Assembly (NCBI GenBank): GCA_964620125.1
Contig: CAZUGQ010000004.1
Span: forward strand, 1 to 64,000
DNA: 64,000 nt
Source: OLB6 sp964620125
GTDB taxonomy: Bacteria > Bacteroidota > Ignavibacteria > Kapaibacteriales > Kapaibacteriaceae
Direction: 5' to 3'
Below the pieces are notes generated by a model. That model had not been told where the DNA came from and made no database searches. It saw nothing but the letters and a program-made list of their open reading frames with translations. Of this stretch, positions 27,003 to 36,377 are shown piece after piece (position 1 is the stretch's first letter; each line of letters begins with the position of its first letter). The position numbers and the translations under genes were made by a program.

Positions 27003-27953
27003 TCACTCTGTCCATACGCCCATGGCGTAGAACTTTTGGCGGCGCTGATGGACCAAGTTCTCCGTATCCTGCTCCCGCAAAGCTTGCAACTCATCGACCA
27101 ACACGGATCGCATGGTTCCAAACATCTGCTGTGGGTCACGGTGAGCTCCTCCAACAGGTTCTGGAACAATGCGATCGATGATCTGCAGTTCTTCAAGGTC
27201 GGGTGCAGTTAGGCGCAACGCCTCTGCAGCAGTTTCCTTGTATTCCCAGCTTCGCCATAAAATGGAAGAACAGCTTTCTGGTGCAATCACGGAGTACCAA
27301 GCATTCTCCAGCATCAGGATGCGATCTCCAACGCCAATACCAAGAGCGCCTCCCGAAGCCCCTTCACCAATCACACAGATGATAATGGGCACCCGAAGTT
27401 TGCTCATGAGCAGAAGGTTCCTGGCGATGGCTTCAGCCTGCCCTCGCTCCTCGGCTTCAAGGCCGGGATACGCTCCCGGCGTATCGAGAAAACAAATCAC
27501 CGGCAAACCGAACTTCTCGGCAAGACTCATCAGCCGATATGCCTTGCGATAGCCTTCGGGATTGGGCATTCCAAAGTTGCGGAACAGGTTGGTCTTGGTG
27601 TCTCTCCCCTTCTGATGTCCCATCACCATCACAGATGTTCCGTTGATGGTGGCCAATCCTCCAACGATAGCAGGATCGTCACGGAAGGCACGGTCACCAT
27701 GAAGCTGCGTAAACTCGTCAAAGCAGTGGGTGATGTAGTCCAACGTGTATGGCCGGTCGGGATGCCGGGCAATCTGCACTCGCTGCCACCGTGTAAGGTT
27801 GCGGTATACATCCGAACGCAGCTTCGACACCTGCTCTTCGAGCAGTTCAATCTGCGGCTGAATGTCCAGTGTGTCGGTCAGAGCACGCATCTCCAGGATT
27901 TTTTGCTCCAGTTCCACAATGGGTTTTTCAAAGTCTAGAATCGTACTTGCCAC
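27003..27953 (-). CDS. accA: Acetyl-CoA carboxylase, carboxyltransferase alpha subunit
   Basis: The 316-residue subunit works with AccD to move the carboxyl group from biotin to acetyl-CoA, the committed step of fatty acid synthesis. The N-terminal coiled helix (FEKPIVELEQKILEMRAL), YTLDYI, FGMPNPEGYRKA and the oxyanion segment IGEGASGGALGIGVGDRI are characteristic. The length is normal for AccA. No accD is present in the window. The 5' end overlaps the upstream glycosyltransferase fusion by 26 bases, so expression is tied to the polysaccharide operon. The start is an ATG with no strong binding site, which fits translational coupling. Confidence 0.95.
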   Translation of the reverse strand: MASTILDFEKPIVELEQKILEMRALTDTLDIQPQIELLEEQVSKLRSDVYRNLTRWQRVQIARHPDRPYTLDYITHCFDEFTQLHGDRAFRDDPAIVGGLATINGTSVMVMGHQKGRDTKTNLFRNFGMPNPEGYRKAYRLMSLAEKFGLPVICFLDTPGAYPGLEAEERGQAEAIARNLLLMSKLRVPIIICVIGEGASGGALGIGVGDRILMLENAWYSVIAPESCSSILWRSWEYKETAAEALRLTAPDLEELQIIDRIVPEPVGGAHRDPQQMFGTMRSVLVDELQALREQDTENLVHQRRQKFYAMGVWTE

Positions 27954-29901
27954 GGCGTCGGCGAAGGAGATGTTTGAGGAGGATGTCCACGTCGAGTGAG
28001 AGTGAGTAATGGTCGACGTAATAATCGTTCAACTGCTCAACGGCATGGCGATCGAGCTGGTCCGGTCCGCTCAGGTGCACAAGGCTGGTGATGCCCGGCT
28101 TGCCAGCCGTGCGCCGCTTATTGTCAGGAAACAAACCAACAACGCTTCCCGCTCCCCTAAGCACCGATGTCCATGCCGTCCATCGGTTTCGAGCACCCGG
28201 CCGTCCCAAAGATAGGCGCAGCAGCAGAAATGGCATAACGGCAAGTGCCATCATCACGTCGGCTGCACGCTTCATCACCCTGTTTCGAAAAGCAAGTAAG
28301 GGGGCTTTGGCAACGGTTGGTTCAATGCCAGACACGTCATTGATGATTCGTGCCGTAACGATATCTCCATAGTCAGCAGCCATGTGAAATCGTGCTCGAG
28401 ATGGGGCACATCGCTGCATGAGCATCATTGCGTCGGCCTGACCCATGGTGGCATCGGCCAGGATCACTTCGTCAGCAGCAACGTCGGCCACGATCTTGTC
28501 AAGCATGGTCACAGTTCCAAGCACCGGTATCCCCGCAAATGTTGCGTCGGTGTATGGGGTTGTGCTTACCACACCAAGCACGGTAGCATTTCGGCGTTCG
28601 GCAGTCTGAAGCTCTCGTATGATACCCCTCGCTTCGTTAGTCTGCCCAACGATCACGATGTTTCGCATTCGGTCTCGTCCGCGCGCAACATCATACAATG
28701 CCATAACTCCCCGGCTCACCATCATTGTGATGGCCGTAAAGCCGATGGTCATCAGGAGTACACCACGAGAAAAGGCAAACTCCTTGAAGAAGTAGGTTAA
28801 CGCACTGAGGAAGAAAAAGCCAACAAGCAGTCCAACCACGGATCGGCGCATGGTTGGCCGATACTCCACGTACTCGCCAACACTGATCAATGAAAACAAG
28901 ACCACTATGGGCACAACAATCAGAACTGTTGGATAAGCGTAATCGGGAAACCCGAATGGACCACCAAAACGTATCGACGTGGCAGCCAACAAGGAAAGGA
29001 TGACGCTGGCTGCATCAAGAATCACCATGAAGATGTCGCGTTTGCGACGCCACAAACGTTCAACGACGGCACGCAACGAAATGCCCATACGCAGCAGCCA
29101 CAGGAACATCTCCGATCGGCCGAAGTGTTTCCTTGCAAAGATCTCCATGGCCTCGTAGAAGACACGGACTTCGTTGATGCTGCTACGTCGTGTGCTTTCA
29201 CCCTTGAAATGAACAATGCTTGTGCTGTGCACATATCGAACGTGCTTGCCGCTTTTCTGCATTCGGTAGCAGAGATCAAGGTCTTCACCGTACATGAAGA
29301 ATTGCGGATCAAATCCTCCGAGCTGACGCACGTGATCCAGCGGACCCATCATGAAGGCTCCGATCAGCCCGTCAACATTATACGTAGCATCAACTGGTAG
29401 ATACGTGAGGTTGTAGCGTGCAAAGAATCGGCTTCTAGGAAACATGGATTGCATACCGAACAACTTGCAGAAGGATGCCCATGGTGTTGGAAGTCCTCTG
29501 CGACACGCTAACTGAAATGAGCCATCGGGGTTAAGTACCTTGCAGCCTGCTAGTCCTACGTCTGGATTGGCATCCAGGTATCGCACCATGGTTTCAAGGG
29601 TATCCTGCGCAATGATGGTATCAGGATTCAGGAATAGCACGTGGCGCCCAGAACAGGCCTTTAAGCCATGATTGTTGCCCCGACCAAACCCAACGTTTTC
29701 CGAGAGCTGAAGCCACGTAACATCCGGGAACATCGGCTGAACGACTGCCTGGCTATTGTCTGTTGAAGCATTATCCACGACGATGACTTCATACGTCACG
29801 TTACCAACGCTTGCTTGAATGCTGCGAAGGCACTGGATAAGGTAGTCCTTCACGTTGTAGTTCACGATCAGGACGCTTACGTCGGGCGTTACGGTGGCCA
29901 C
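27928..29901 (-). CDS. Glycosyltransferase 2 fused to degenerate polyprenyl-phosphate sugar transferase
   Basis: The 657-residue protein has a cytoplasmic GT2 domain (SVLIVNYNVKDYL, VVDNASTDNS, LNPDTII, GAFMMGP, FFMYGEDLDLCYR) like rhamnosyltransferases. From about residue 290 come four membrane helices, then a Rossmann-like domain (NIVIVGQTNEARGIIREL), as in WbaP/WcaJ-type initiating transferases. The C-terminal transferase part keeps KRAADVMMALAV, a KPGIT motif and DYYVDHYSLSLDVDILLK. It lacks the catalytic centre found in the neighbour at 30618 (KFRSM, DEIPQLWNVL, VGPRP). It is probably inactive as a phosphosugar transferase and may serve as a membrane platform for the glycosyltransferase. 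The GTG start directly follows the previous stop, and the end overlaps accA. Confidence 0.8.
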   Translation of the reverse strand: MATVTPDVSVLIVNYNVKDYLIQCLRSIQASVGNVTYEVIVVDNASTDNSQAVVQPMFPDVTWLQLSENVGFGRGNNHGLKACSGRHVLFLNPDTIIAQDTLETMVRYLDANPDVGLAGCKVLNPDGSFQLACRRGLPTPWASFCKLFGMQSMFPRSRFFARYNLTYLPVDATYNVDGLIGAFMMGPLDHVRQLGGFDPQFFMYGEDLDLCYRMQKSGKHVRYVHSTSIVHFKGESTRRSSINEVRVFYEAMEIFARKHFGRSEMFLWLLRMGISLRAVVERLWRRKRDIFMVILDAASVILSLLAATSIRFGGPFGFPDYAYPTVLIVVPIVVLFSLISVGEYVEYRPTMRRSVVGLLVGFFFLSALTYFFKEFAFSRGVLLMTIGFTAITMMVSRGVMALYDVARGRDRMRNIVIVGQTNEARGIIRELQTAERRNATVLGVVSTTPYTDATFAGIPVLGTVTMLDKIVADVAADEVILADATMGQADAMMLMQRCAPSRARFHMAADYGDIVTARIINDVSGIEPTVAKAPLLAFRNRVMKRAADVMMALAVMPFLLLRLSLGRPGARNRWTAWTSVLRGAGSVVGLFPDNKRRTAGKPGITSLVHLSGPDQLDRHAVEQLNDYYVDHYSLSLDVDILLKHLLRRRRGKYDSRL

Positions 29902-30621
29902 CTACCGCTTTCCAAGTGAGAGAATGGTGCCCAGCTTTAGCTTCCACACCAACAGGGCTGCCTCGCGAACAATGCTTTTGCTCATCTTGCTTTCACCGCT
30001 GATACGATCGGTAAAAACAATTGGAAGTTCAACAATTCGAGCACCAAGGCGCCAGATCCTGTAGTTCATTTCTATCTGGAAGGCATAGCCGTTGCTGCGA
30101 ATACGATCAAGATCAATGTTTCGAAGCACCTGGGATCGAAAGGCCTTGAACCCACCAGTAGCATCCGCTATTGGCATGCCTGTGATGATGCGTGTATACA
30201 GATTGGCAAACCAACTCAAGAGTAATCGGCTCATGGGCCAGTTGATAACGTTAACACCCTGCACGTATCTGGATCCGATAACAAGGTCGCACGAGGATAA
30301 CGCTTCACCGAATCGTACAAGCTCTTTAGGGTCATGGCTGAAATCGGCATCCATCTGGTAAACCATGTCGTACCCTTCAGCAAGAGCGTACGAAAAACCT
30401 CTGCAATACGCTGTTCCCAATCCCAGCTTGCCTTCGCGTTCGATAAGGTGCACCCTGCGGTCCGACTCCATGTGCTTGCGCACAAGAGATGCTGTACCAT
30501 CAGGCGACCCGTCGTCAATGATCAGAATATCCATGTCTGGACGCACGGTATGAATGGCGGCAATCATGCGTTCTATGTTGTCGCTTTCATTGTAGGTCGG
30601 TATGCAAACGATGCTTTTCAC
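29902..30621 (-). CDS. Polyprenyl-phosphate mannosyl/glucosyltransferase, DPM1 type
   Basis: This 239-residue GT2 enzyme begins with VCIPTYNESDNIERMI, has LIIDDGSPDGTA and the metal motif QMDADFSHDP, and ATGGFKAFR near residue 150, all typical of dolichol-phosphate mannose synthases. Such enzymes load mannose or glucose from a nucleotide sugar on to undecaprenyl phosphate. Unlike GtrB it has no C-terminal membrane helices. The GTG start overlaps the preceding stop in a GTGA, and the next gene begins directly after its stop, so it is translationally coupled on both sides in the polysaccharide operon. Confidence 0.87.
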   Translation of the reverse strand: MKSIVCIPTYNESDNIERMIAAIHTVRPDMDILIIDDGSPDGTASLVRKHMESDRRVHLIEREGKLGLGTAYCRGFSYALAEGYDMVYQMDADFSHDPKELVRFGEALSSCDLVIGSRYVQGVNVINWPMSRLLLSWFANLYTRIITGMPIADATGGFKAFRSQVLRNIDLDRIRSNGYAFQIEMNYRIWRLGARIVELPIVFTDRISGESKMSKSIVREAALLVWKLKLGTILSLGKR

Positions 30622-32015
30622 GCGCGGCCGTGCCCTTGCAACATGACGAAAATGGTTCGGACCAGGATCTCCACGTCCAGCATGAAGCTCATGTTCTCGA
30701 TGTAGAAAAAGTCATACCTCAAACGCGACTCAATCTCCTCTTGCGATTCCGGGTTACTCTTGGCCTTCACTTGCCACCATCCGGTTATGCCGGGGCGCAC
30801 CTTCAGGCGCCGACGGTAGTATGGCAACATGCCGGAAAACTTCTCAACGAACCGAGGCTGCTCCGGACGTGGGCCTACAAGACTCATCTCACCTCGCAAT
30901 ACGTTCCATAGTTGCGGTATTTCATCCAGATGCGTCTTTCGAATAAACCTTCCGAATGGAGTCACCCTTGGGTCGTCCTTACTGGTCCACGTCTGCCCGC
31001 GCTGATCGTCAACGTACATCGACCTGAATTTGGCAATCCGAAACTCATGACCATTTCGGCCCACTCGTGCTTGCGTGAAAAATATTGGCCCAGGCGAGCT
31101 TAAGCGCACACCAAGGGCAACAAGGAGCCACACCGGCATACCTACAACGAGAATAACGAGACTAACCAAAATGTCCAGCAACCTCTTTGCAGCCTCTTCC
31201 CATGGTTGCATAAGCTCGGGATTCACATGAATGAGAGGTGCGCCGTAAATCTGTTGTGTTCGAGCCTGACCGCTTACGATTTCGTACATGTCCGGAACAA
31301 TCTTCACCTTACAGTCTGCATCAGCACCTTGAGCTACAATGCGAAGCAGTTCATCATGGTTTGTATGATCCATGGTAATGATAAGCTCCTTGGGTTTCTG
31401 CTTTTGTAGGATGCCGTCAAGTTCGCTTAACGAACCGAGAATGGGCAAACCCAGAGCCCCCTGACCATCGGCTGATACCATCCCCACAAGATCGTAACCC
31501 CATGCGCGCTCCCTCTGCAAGTCCTTGAGGAGCTGAGTAACTCTGCGGCCGGTGCCAACAAGCACAGCTGGTATTCGGATCACTCCACTCTCCCGAAGCT
31601 TTCGCTGAAGGAAGCGAACGAAGAGTCGGCCTGCCGTAACGAAAGCACTTACGAGAAGCCAATACACAATGAATATGAAACGAGGACTGCGTTGATAGTC
31701 GCCTGGGCTGTCCACATAGATCACAAGAAAAAAGAGCAGACTGAAGAGGAAAACAGTACGGAGTACGGTAAAGGCCTCTTCAAATGGAGAACGGATGTAG
31801 TAGTCTCGATACAGCCCACCTAGCCAGAACACAAACATCCACCCTAGGGCTACCACGCTCCCTGCAAGCAAGGTGTCGGCGAGTGAAAATCGGAGAACAG
31901 ACGGTCCAAGCAAGAGTAAGCGTGCTCCTTGATAGGCAAAGAAGCTGAGAGTAAGTGCAACCAGATCGGCCGCAGCTTGCATCACGCGCGAATCAAGAAA
32001 TATGGAGCGCTTCAT
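30618..32015 (-). CDS. Undecaprenyl-phosphate sugar phosphotransferase, WbaP/WcaJ type
   Basis: The 465-residue protein attaches the first sugar phosphate to undecaprenyl phosphate and so initiates repeat-unit assembly. It has five N-terminal membrane helices, a Rossmann-like domain (IPAVLVGTGRRVTQLLKDL), and a complete catalytic domain: GPIFFTQARVGRNG, KFRSMYVDD, THLDEIPQLWNVL, SLVGPRPEQP and KVRPGITGWWQV. I chose the ATG at 32015 because it overlaps the flippase stop in an ATGA; a longer frame exists only within the flippase gene. The full motif set contrasts with the eroded copy in the fusion protein at 27928-29901. Confidence 0.93.
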   Translation of the reverse strand: MKRSIFLDSRVMQAAADLVALTLSFFAYQGARLLLLGPSVLRFSLADTLLAGSVVALGWMFVFWLGGLYRDYYIRSPFEEAFTVLRTVFLFSLLFFLVIYVDSPGDYQRSPRFIFIVYWLLVSAFVTAGRLFVRFLQRKLRESGVIRIPAVLVGTGRRVTQLLKDLQRERAWGYDLVGMVSADGQGALGLPILGSLSELDGILQKQKPKELIITMDHTNHDELLRIVAQGADADCKVKIVPDMYEIVSGQARTQQIYGAPLIHVNPELMQPWEEAAKRLLDILVSLVILVVGMPVWLLVALGVRLSSPGPIFFTQARVGRNGHEFRIAKFRSMYVDDQRGQTWTSKDDPRVTPFGRFIRKTHLDEIPQLWNVLRGEMSLVGPRPEQPRFVEKFSGMLPYYRRRLKVRPGITGWWQVKAKSNPESQEEIESRLRYDFFYIENMSFMLDVEILVRTIFVMLQGHGRA

Positions 32016-33487
32016 GACGGGACAGATGTCTTTCGCGATCGGAGGAGGTTTTGCACTAAGACAACATCCGATTTCCGCACCAGCTGAACCCATGCCGCAA
32101 CACCAAAAACAATCATGCCATTCAATGGTGCGGCAGCCCACCGATGCATCAACGATGGTAGCACCATGCCACCAACAACGCCAACAACAAGTGTAAGGAG
32201 CACGCCGACTACAAAACGCAAATCTAGTCGAGTGCTAAAAATCGAGTTCAGCAGGAAAAGTGCAACGGAGGCCCCGGCAGTGATGCTGATGATCTTCGCA
32301 ATAGTTGCACCAAGTGCATCCAGCAGCGGGATGAACACAATACCGGTGACGATTGTAGTNNNNNNNNNNCCCAGCGTGAAGCCGATTGGCACTGCACGTT
32401 TGCTGTGACCGAGTGCAATAACCGCATCCTGTGCAAAGGCAAGGATGAAAATGGGAACGGGCATCCACAAAAAGAGCGTGAAGTGCAACACATTGTCCGA
32501 GTACCGTCCCTTACTCACTAACTGTATCACGTCTGGTGCAAGCACCGAACACATGGCACTTACTATCAGTGCCAGAACTGCCAGCCCTCGAAGGAGTGAG
32601 AACACGTAGGATCGGCACTCCTGCCAGTCAGTCATGGCCACCCGCGATATCACCGGCAGCGCCGCCAGCGTTATTGCCATTGGCAGTGTAGTGGTGATCG
32701 GAGCCAACGAAACATAAGCTGCTCCAAAAATCCCCAACTCCTCGGGTGTGCTCCACCACGCCATCATCATGGCATCCAACTTGTCATGTAGTGCAACCAA
32801 GGCTATCATGATCATGACCGGCACGGCCTCCTTCAAAAGGCTCACCGCTACCTGCCTGGTCACGTGTCTGGGATCAAGCATCCGCCCACCATCAAGAAAC
32901 ACCATGATCAGGAATCCAGGTACAGCACTCATCACGAAACACTGGATAACACTGTGGGGTGTAAGGTTGTCCTGATTGTAGTAGAGCAAGCCAAAGAACA
33001 AGAGTGCATCAAGAATGCTGCTCAAAGCAGGGATGGTAAACAGCATGCGATTGCGAAACGGAATCTCCAAGAGGTATCGCAACAGTGCCACGCGACTGGA
33101 GATCAGGCAGAACACACACCACAACGCAACATCAACAAGTGAGTACTGAGCAACACCTGCGTAGAAAAGCACCGCCACCCCTGCGGGTAGCGTGAGAAGT
33201 AACCGGATGTACATGCTTGAGGACAGTATTTCCTGACTTCTGTCCGGTTCCTGAACAGAACGCCTCAGTGCAATACCGTTGAGGCCAATGTCTACGATGA
33301 TGATCATGAATAGATCAACCATCCGCCGCTCTGCAAACAAGAGTCCGTTGGCATCCTTGGTTAATGTAGAAAGGATGAGCCGCTGTGCGACGAAGTAGAT
33401 TAACATCGTCACGATCTGCGCACCAAAGATCACGGCAGTGCTGCTAATAAGACTGCGGACCGTGGCCAAACGTTGCTCGGACGTCAT
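32012..33487 (-). CDS. Polysaccharide flippase (Wzx-like)
   Basis: The 491-residue integral membrane protein has about twelve to fourteen hydrophobic segments and the N-terminal pattern of oligosaccharide flippases of the MOP superfamily (SLISSTAVIFGAQIVTMLIY). It would move lipid-linked repeat units across the inner membrane. The ATG at 33487 overlaps the stop of the preceding glycosyltransferase gene in an ATGA, matching the rest of the operon, so I prefer it to an ATG 18 bases earlier. Ten unknown bases (32360-32369) lie near residue 375, and the frame is preserved across them. Confidence 0.85.
   Translation of the reverse strand: MTSEQRLATVRSLISSTAVIFGAQIVTMLIYFVAQRLILSTLTKDANGLLFAERRMVDLFMIIIVDIGLNGIALRRSVQEPDRSQEILSSSMYIRLLLTLPAGVAVLFYAGVAQYSLVDVALWCVFCLISSRVALLRYLLEIPFRNRMLFTIPALSSILDALLFFGLLYYNQDNLTPHSVIQCFVMSAVPGFLIMVFLDGGRMLDPRHVTRQVAVSLLKEAVPVMIMIALVALHDKLDAMMMAWWSTPEELGIFGAAYVSLAPITTTLPMAITLAALPVISRVAMTDWQECRSYVFSLLRGLAVLALIVSAMCSVLAPDVIQLVSKGRYSDNVLHFTLFLWMPVPIFILAFAQDAVIALGHSKRAVPIGFTLXXXXTTIVTGIVFIPLLDALGATIAKIISITAGASVALFLLNSIFSTRLDLRFVVGVLLTLVVGVVGGMVLPSLMHRWAAAPLNGMIVFGVAAWVQLVRKSDVVLVQNLLRSRKTSVPS
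32360..32369. other. Assembly gap (10 N)
   Basis: Ten unknown bases interrupt the flippase gene. The reading frame continues on both sides, so the gap size may be correct or off by a multiple of three. Confidence 0.97.
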
Positions 33488-34653
33488 GCTTTGCCAGGTG
33501 TCCACACGTCGGACGTGCGAGCTGATAAAAATCTGAACCAGCCAAGCAGCATGCTCACGTTCATCGCAACAAAGTACTCAACGGTTGAAGCAATGGGAAT
33601 CGTTTGGCCGTATCTGCTCGAAGCCCAGCTTAACAGTGCCACGGCATACAATCCAAACTGCGAATAGAACAGAAGACCAAAGGCCAGTGGCTCCTGCAGC
33701 GTGAACCATGTGCTCACAAAAAGAAGCACGAGATAAAACGGGCTTGCCCATCGCATAATGCGGTGAGACCACAGAAAGAAACTTGGCCAACCATGCGAAG
33801 GCCACAACAGATTCCGCTTGGCCCACACGGTCGCCAAACCGGATGCAACCGTACGTATCGTGCGGCGAGTCTCTAAACCAAGAGAGTTGCTTCGATACTC
33901 TCGCACTCGAGCATCAGGCCTAAACACTACACGCGATCCACCAGAAATTGTATGCAGAACCATCATCAAGTCGTCAGCCACGCGAGCATTCATCAGGGGC
34001 CGTACGAACGGCCTGCGAATAGCATACAATGCCCCATTCGACGCCACCGTACTGTGAACGTCGGATTCAGCTTGGTTCATGTAACCTTCAAGTCCGCGGT
34101 ACATGGCTTCTCCTGCTGAGCCGCTATCCTTGGTAAACGACCCATCGCTACGATCATTCAAAGACAGGGCCCCACCAACAGATGCGTCTGCAAGGGGGCT
34201 TACCAGTCGCCCGATTGCATCAGGGGCAATCACTACATCGGCATCCATGAAGAGCACAACATCTGCCGTTGCGTGCTCAAGCAATACGTCAAGCGCCTGA
34301 TTCTTACCACTACGGGGCAGATCAAACACCGTGATTCGTTGGTCCGATGCAGCGAACGTGCGCACGATCGCTGCTGTGTTGTCGGTAGATCCGTCATTTG
34401 CTACCAGAAGTCGCATCTTTTCCGGTGGATACGTGCACGTTAGCACCGAAGTAAGACTGGTACCGATACCGTCTTCTTCGTTGTACGCACACATAAGCAC
34501 ATCAACCGAGGGTTGGTACGAATCATCGACTGCTACTGGTTTTCGAAACAGTGTGCGTATGATGGACAGGAGGCATGGGTAGATCACATGCGGATAGATG
34601 AGACCAATCACGGACATGCCCGCAATGGTGAGTCCCACGCTCAACATCAACAT
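33484..34653 (-). CDS. Membrane-bound family 2 glycosyltransferase
   Basis: The 389-residue protein has an N-terminal membrane helix, a cytoplasmic GT2 domain and three or four C-terminal helices. Catalytic motifs are VDVLMCAYNEEDGIG, VANDGSTDNTA, LFMDADVVI and ARVADDLMM, the last matching the ED/DD base position. There is no QxxRW motif; RRTIRTVASGLATVWA stands in the corresponding place, so it is not a clear hyaluronan or cellulose synthase. It probably adds a sugar in repeat-unit assembly. It ends in an ATGA overlap with the flippase gene and starts eight bases after the export gene. Confidence 0.83.
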   Translation of the reverse strand: MLMLSVGLTIAGMSVIGLIYPHVIYPCLLSIIRTLFRKPVAVDDSYQPSVDVLMCAYNEEDGIGTSLTSVLTCTYPPEKMRLLVANDGSTDNTAAIVRTFAASDQRITVFDLPRSGKNQALDVLLEHATADVVLFMDADVVIAPDAIGRLVSPLADASVGGALSLNDRSDGSFTKDSGSAGEAMYRGLEGYMNQAESDVHSTVASNGALYAIRRPFVRPLMNARVADDLMMVLHTISGGSRVVFRPDARVREYRSNSLGLETRRTIRTVASGLATVWAKRNLLWPSHGWPSFFLWSHRIMRWASPFYLVLLFVSTWFTLQEPLAFGLLFYSQFGLYAVALLSWASSRYGQTIPIASTVEYFVAMNVSMLLGWFRFLSARTSDVWTPGKA

Positions 34654-34661
34654 GCTTGGAA

Positions 34662-36377
34662 CTATCGCGAAAGCGATATGATGGTGGCCGTGATGGCTGC
34701 AACGCTGGACAGAATGCCGGCGATCACTGCGTAGGTCTGCAATTCAACGCCTGCCGGTATGTCCGGTGGACGTGGCACGTACACTTCGTCACCAGGTTCC
34801 ACGTAGGCGTCAGCGGCATCTTCTACCCACACCTTGCTCTTGCCACGTATGATGCGCGATCGTCCTTCCTGGGCACCCGTGGCAAAGCCCCCTGCCTGTT
34901 CCACATACCAATCCAACCGTTTGCCGGGAGTAAAGGCCACATACCCTGGCTGGTTTACCTGGCCGTATACGAACACATGGTTGGGAGTGCTTTCGATAAC
35001 AACAATGTCGCCGTTATTGAGAGGAACGTTCTGAGCAGACGTGGTGTCCCTTAGCGCCTCCTGCATGTTGCAGCTAACATATGGTACGCGGTAATTCTGA
35101 TCCAACTGATAGCGGAGCGTGTCTTCAAGCTTCAGGTCACTGTACATGAACCTTCGAGATGCATCTTCAATCCGGTCGCGCTGCGAGTGTTTCGAATCAT
35201 CGGGCCGAACGATGTAGCTCAGGTTAAGTGAAGCTGTTGGCTTTACACCTCCAGCCAGACGCAGTACATCGGCAATGCGGGTTACTCCGGGAGTAATTAC
35301 AACGGAACCTGGACTCCCGACTTCCCCGTACACTTCTACAACACCTTGTCGAGCCTGATCTCCGGCCATTACACGTTTCTCAACGATGATGCTGCTTCCA
35401 GGCTGCAGCTCGGGATCCTCGCCGATGATGTTTAGGTGTTCATCCACCTTGAGTATCACCTTACCGCTGCCACCAGCTTGCACAAGCGTTACCCTATCCA
35501 GATCCGCGTCGTTCAAGGCACCGCCAGCAGCTGCCAAAAGCAATGATGCACGGTCACCGGGTTTAAACACCATCGTTGCCGGTGTGGCAACAGCGCCCGC
35601 AATACTTACTGTTGGTTGCATTCCGTTATCGAATGGTACGTTTACTACATCCCCTTCACGCAGATGCGGGTCGAAGACGTTGCCATCCTTCATCCTCGAT
35701 CGAGCCAGATCAACAAGTGTAACTCCGTCACGATGCCGAACAACGATATTTCGTAAGGCATAGGCACTTAGTTGTGGCGACCCCGATCGTGTGATTTCCA
35801 TCGTGCGCTGTGATGGGCCTGCACCCAATGCACGAACCTGTTCGTTGAGAACGGCATCCTTTCGAAGCAGCCATGGCTGGCGACACACGGTTAGCAGCGT
35901 GCTCACTCGCATCGATGCCGGTACAGCATAGGTTCCAGGAAATTGGACATTCCCACGAACAGTAACATAAATGGTACGAGCGCGCTTGAGCGTTAGGAAT
36001 ACGTCTACCTCGGGTGTTCTGCGTTTCAGCCGTGCGCTTACGCTGTCGCGCACCTGCTGCAACGTGAGACCGTTCACATTCAGCATACCCACACGTTCTA
36101 TGAGCAGAGTATTCTCTGGTGTAATTGTGGAAACCTTCTCCATGAAGTCGAGAGAGGTTGTGAAATAGGTGATCACATCCCCTGGGCCAACGCGATACAT
36201 CTCTGGATATATCACGTCATCGGTGGGTATCACATCAGTGCCAAGGCTGCTCGACCGATCAAGGGAAGATTTCGAGAGCAACTTGTCGAGGTCGAGAAAC
36301 GACCCTTGCTGAGCAAGAAGAGAACTGCCAGTGCTAAGCAGCACTCCAACAGAGATGATGGTGATAAGATTACGCAT
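34662..36377 (-). CDS. Polysaccharide export outer-membrane protein with SLBB domains (Wza-like)
   Basis: The 571-residue protein has a signal peptide (MRNLITIISVGVLLSTGSSLLA), then the polysaccharide export motif YRVGPGDVITYFT near residue 60 and several SLBB repeats (TVRGNVQFPGTYAVP, SIAGAVATPATMVFKPGD, VEVYGEVGSPGSVVITPGV, FVYGQVNQPGYVAFTPGKR). It ends in a C-terminal membrane helix (TYAVIAGILSSVAAITATII). Wza-type proteins form the outer-membrane pore for capsule or exopolysaccharide. No lipobox Cys is present, so it is not a classical Wza lipoprotein. No Wzc-type kinase is adjacent. Its start overlaps the end of wecB by eight bases. Confidence 0.88.
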   Translation of the reverse strand: MRNLITIISVGVLLSTGSSLLAQQGSFLDLDKLLSKSSLDRSSSLGTDVIPTDDVIYPEMYRVGPGDVITYFTTSLDFMEKVSTITPENTLLIERVGMLNVNGLTLQQVRDSVSARLKRRTPEVDVFLTLKRARTIYVTVRGNVQFPGTYAVPASMRVSTLLTVCRQPWLLRKDAVLNEQVRALGAGPSQRTMEITRSGSPQLSAYALRNIVVRHRDGVTLVDLARSRMKDGNVFDPHLREGDVVNVPFDNGMQPTVSIAGAVATPATMVFKPGDRASLLLAAAGGALNDADLDRVTLVQAGGSGKVILKVDEHLNIIGEDPELQPGSSIIVEKRVMAGDQARQGVVEVYGEVGSPGSVVITPGVTRIADVLRLAGGVKPTASLNLSYIVRPDDSKHSQRDRIEDASRRFMYSDLKLEDTLRYQLDQNYRVPYVSCNMQEALRDTTSAQNVPLNNGDIVVIESTPNHVFVYGQVNQPGYVAFTPGKRLDWYVEQAGGFATGAQEGRSRIIRGKSKVWVEDAADAYVEPGDEVYVPRPPDIPAGVELQTYAVIAGILSSVAAITATIISLSR

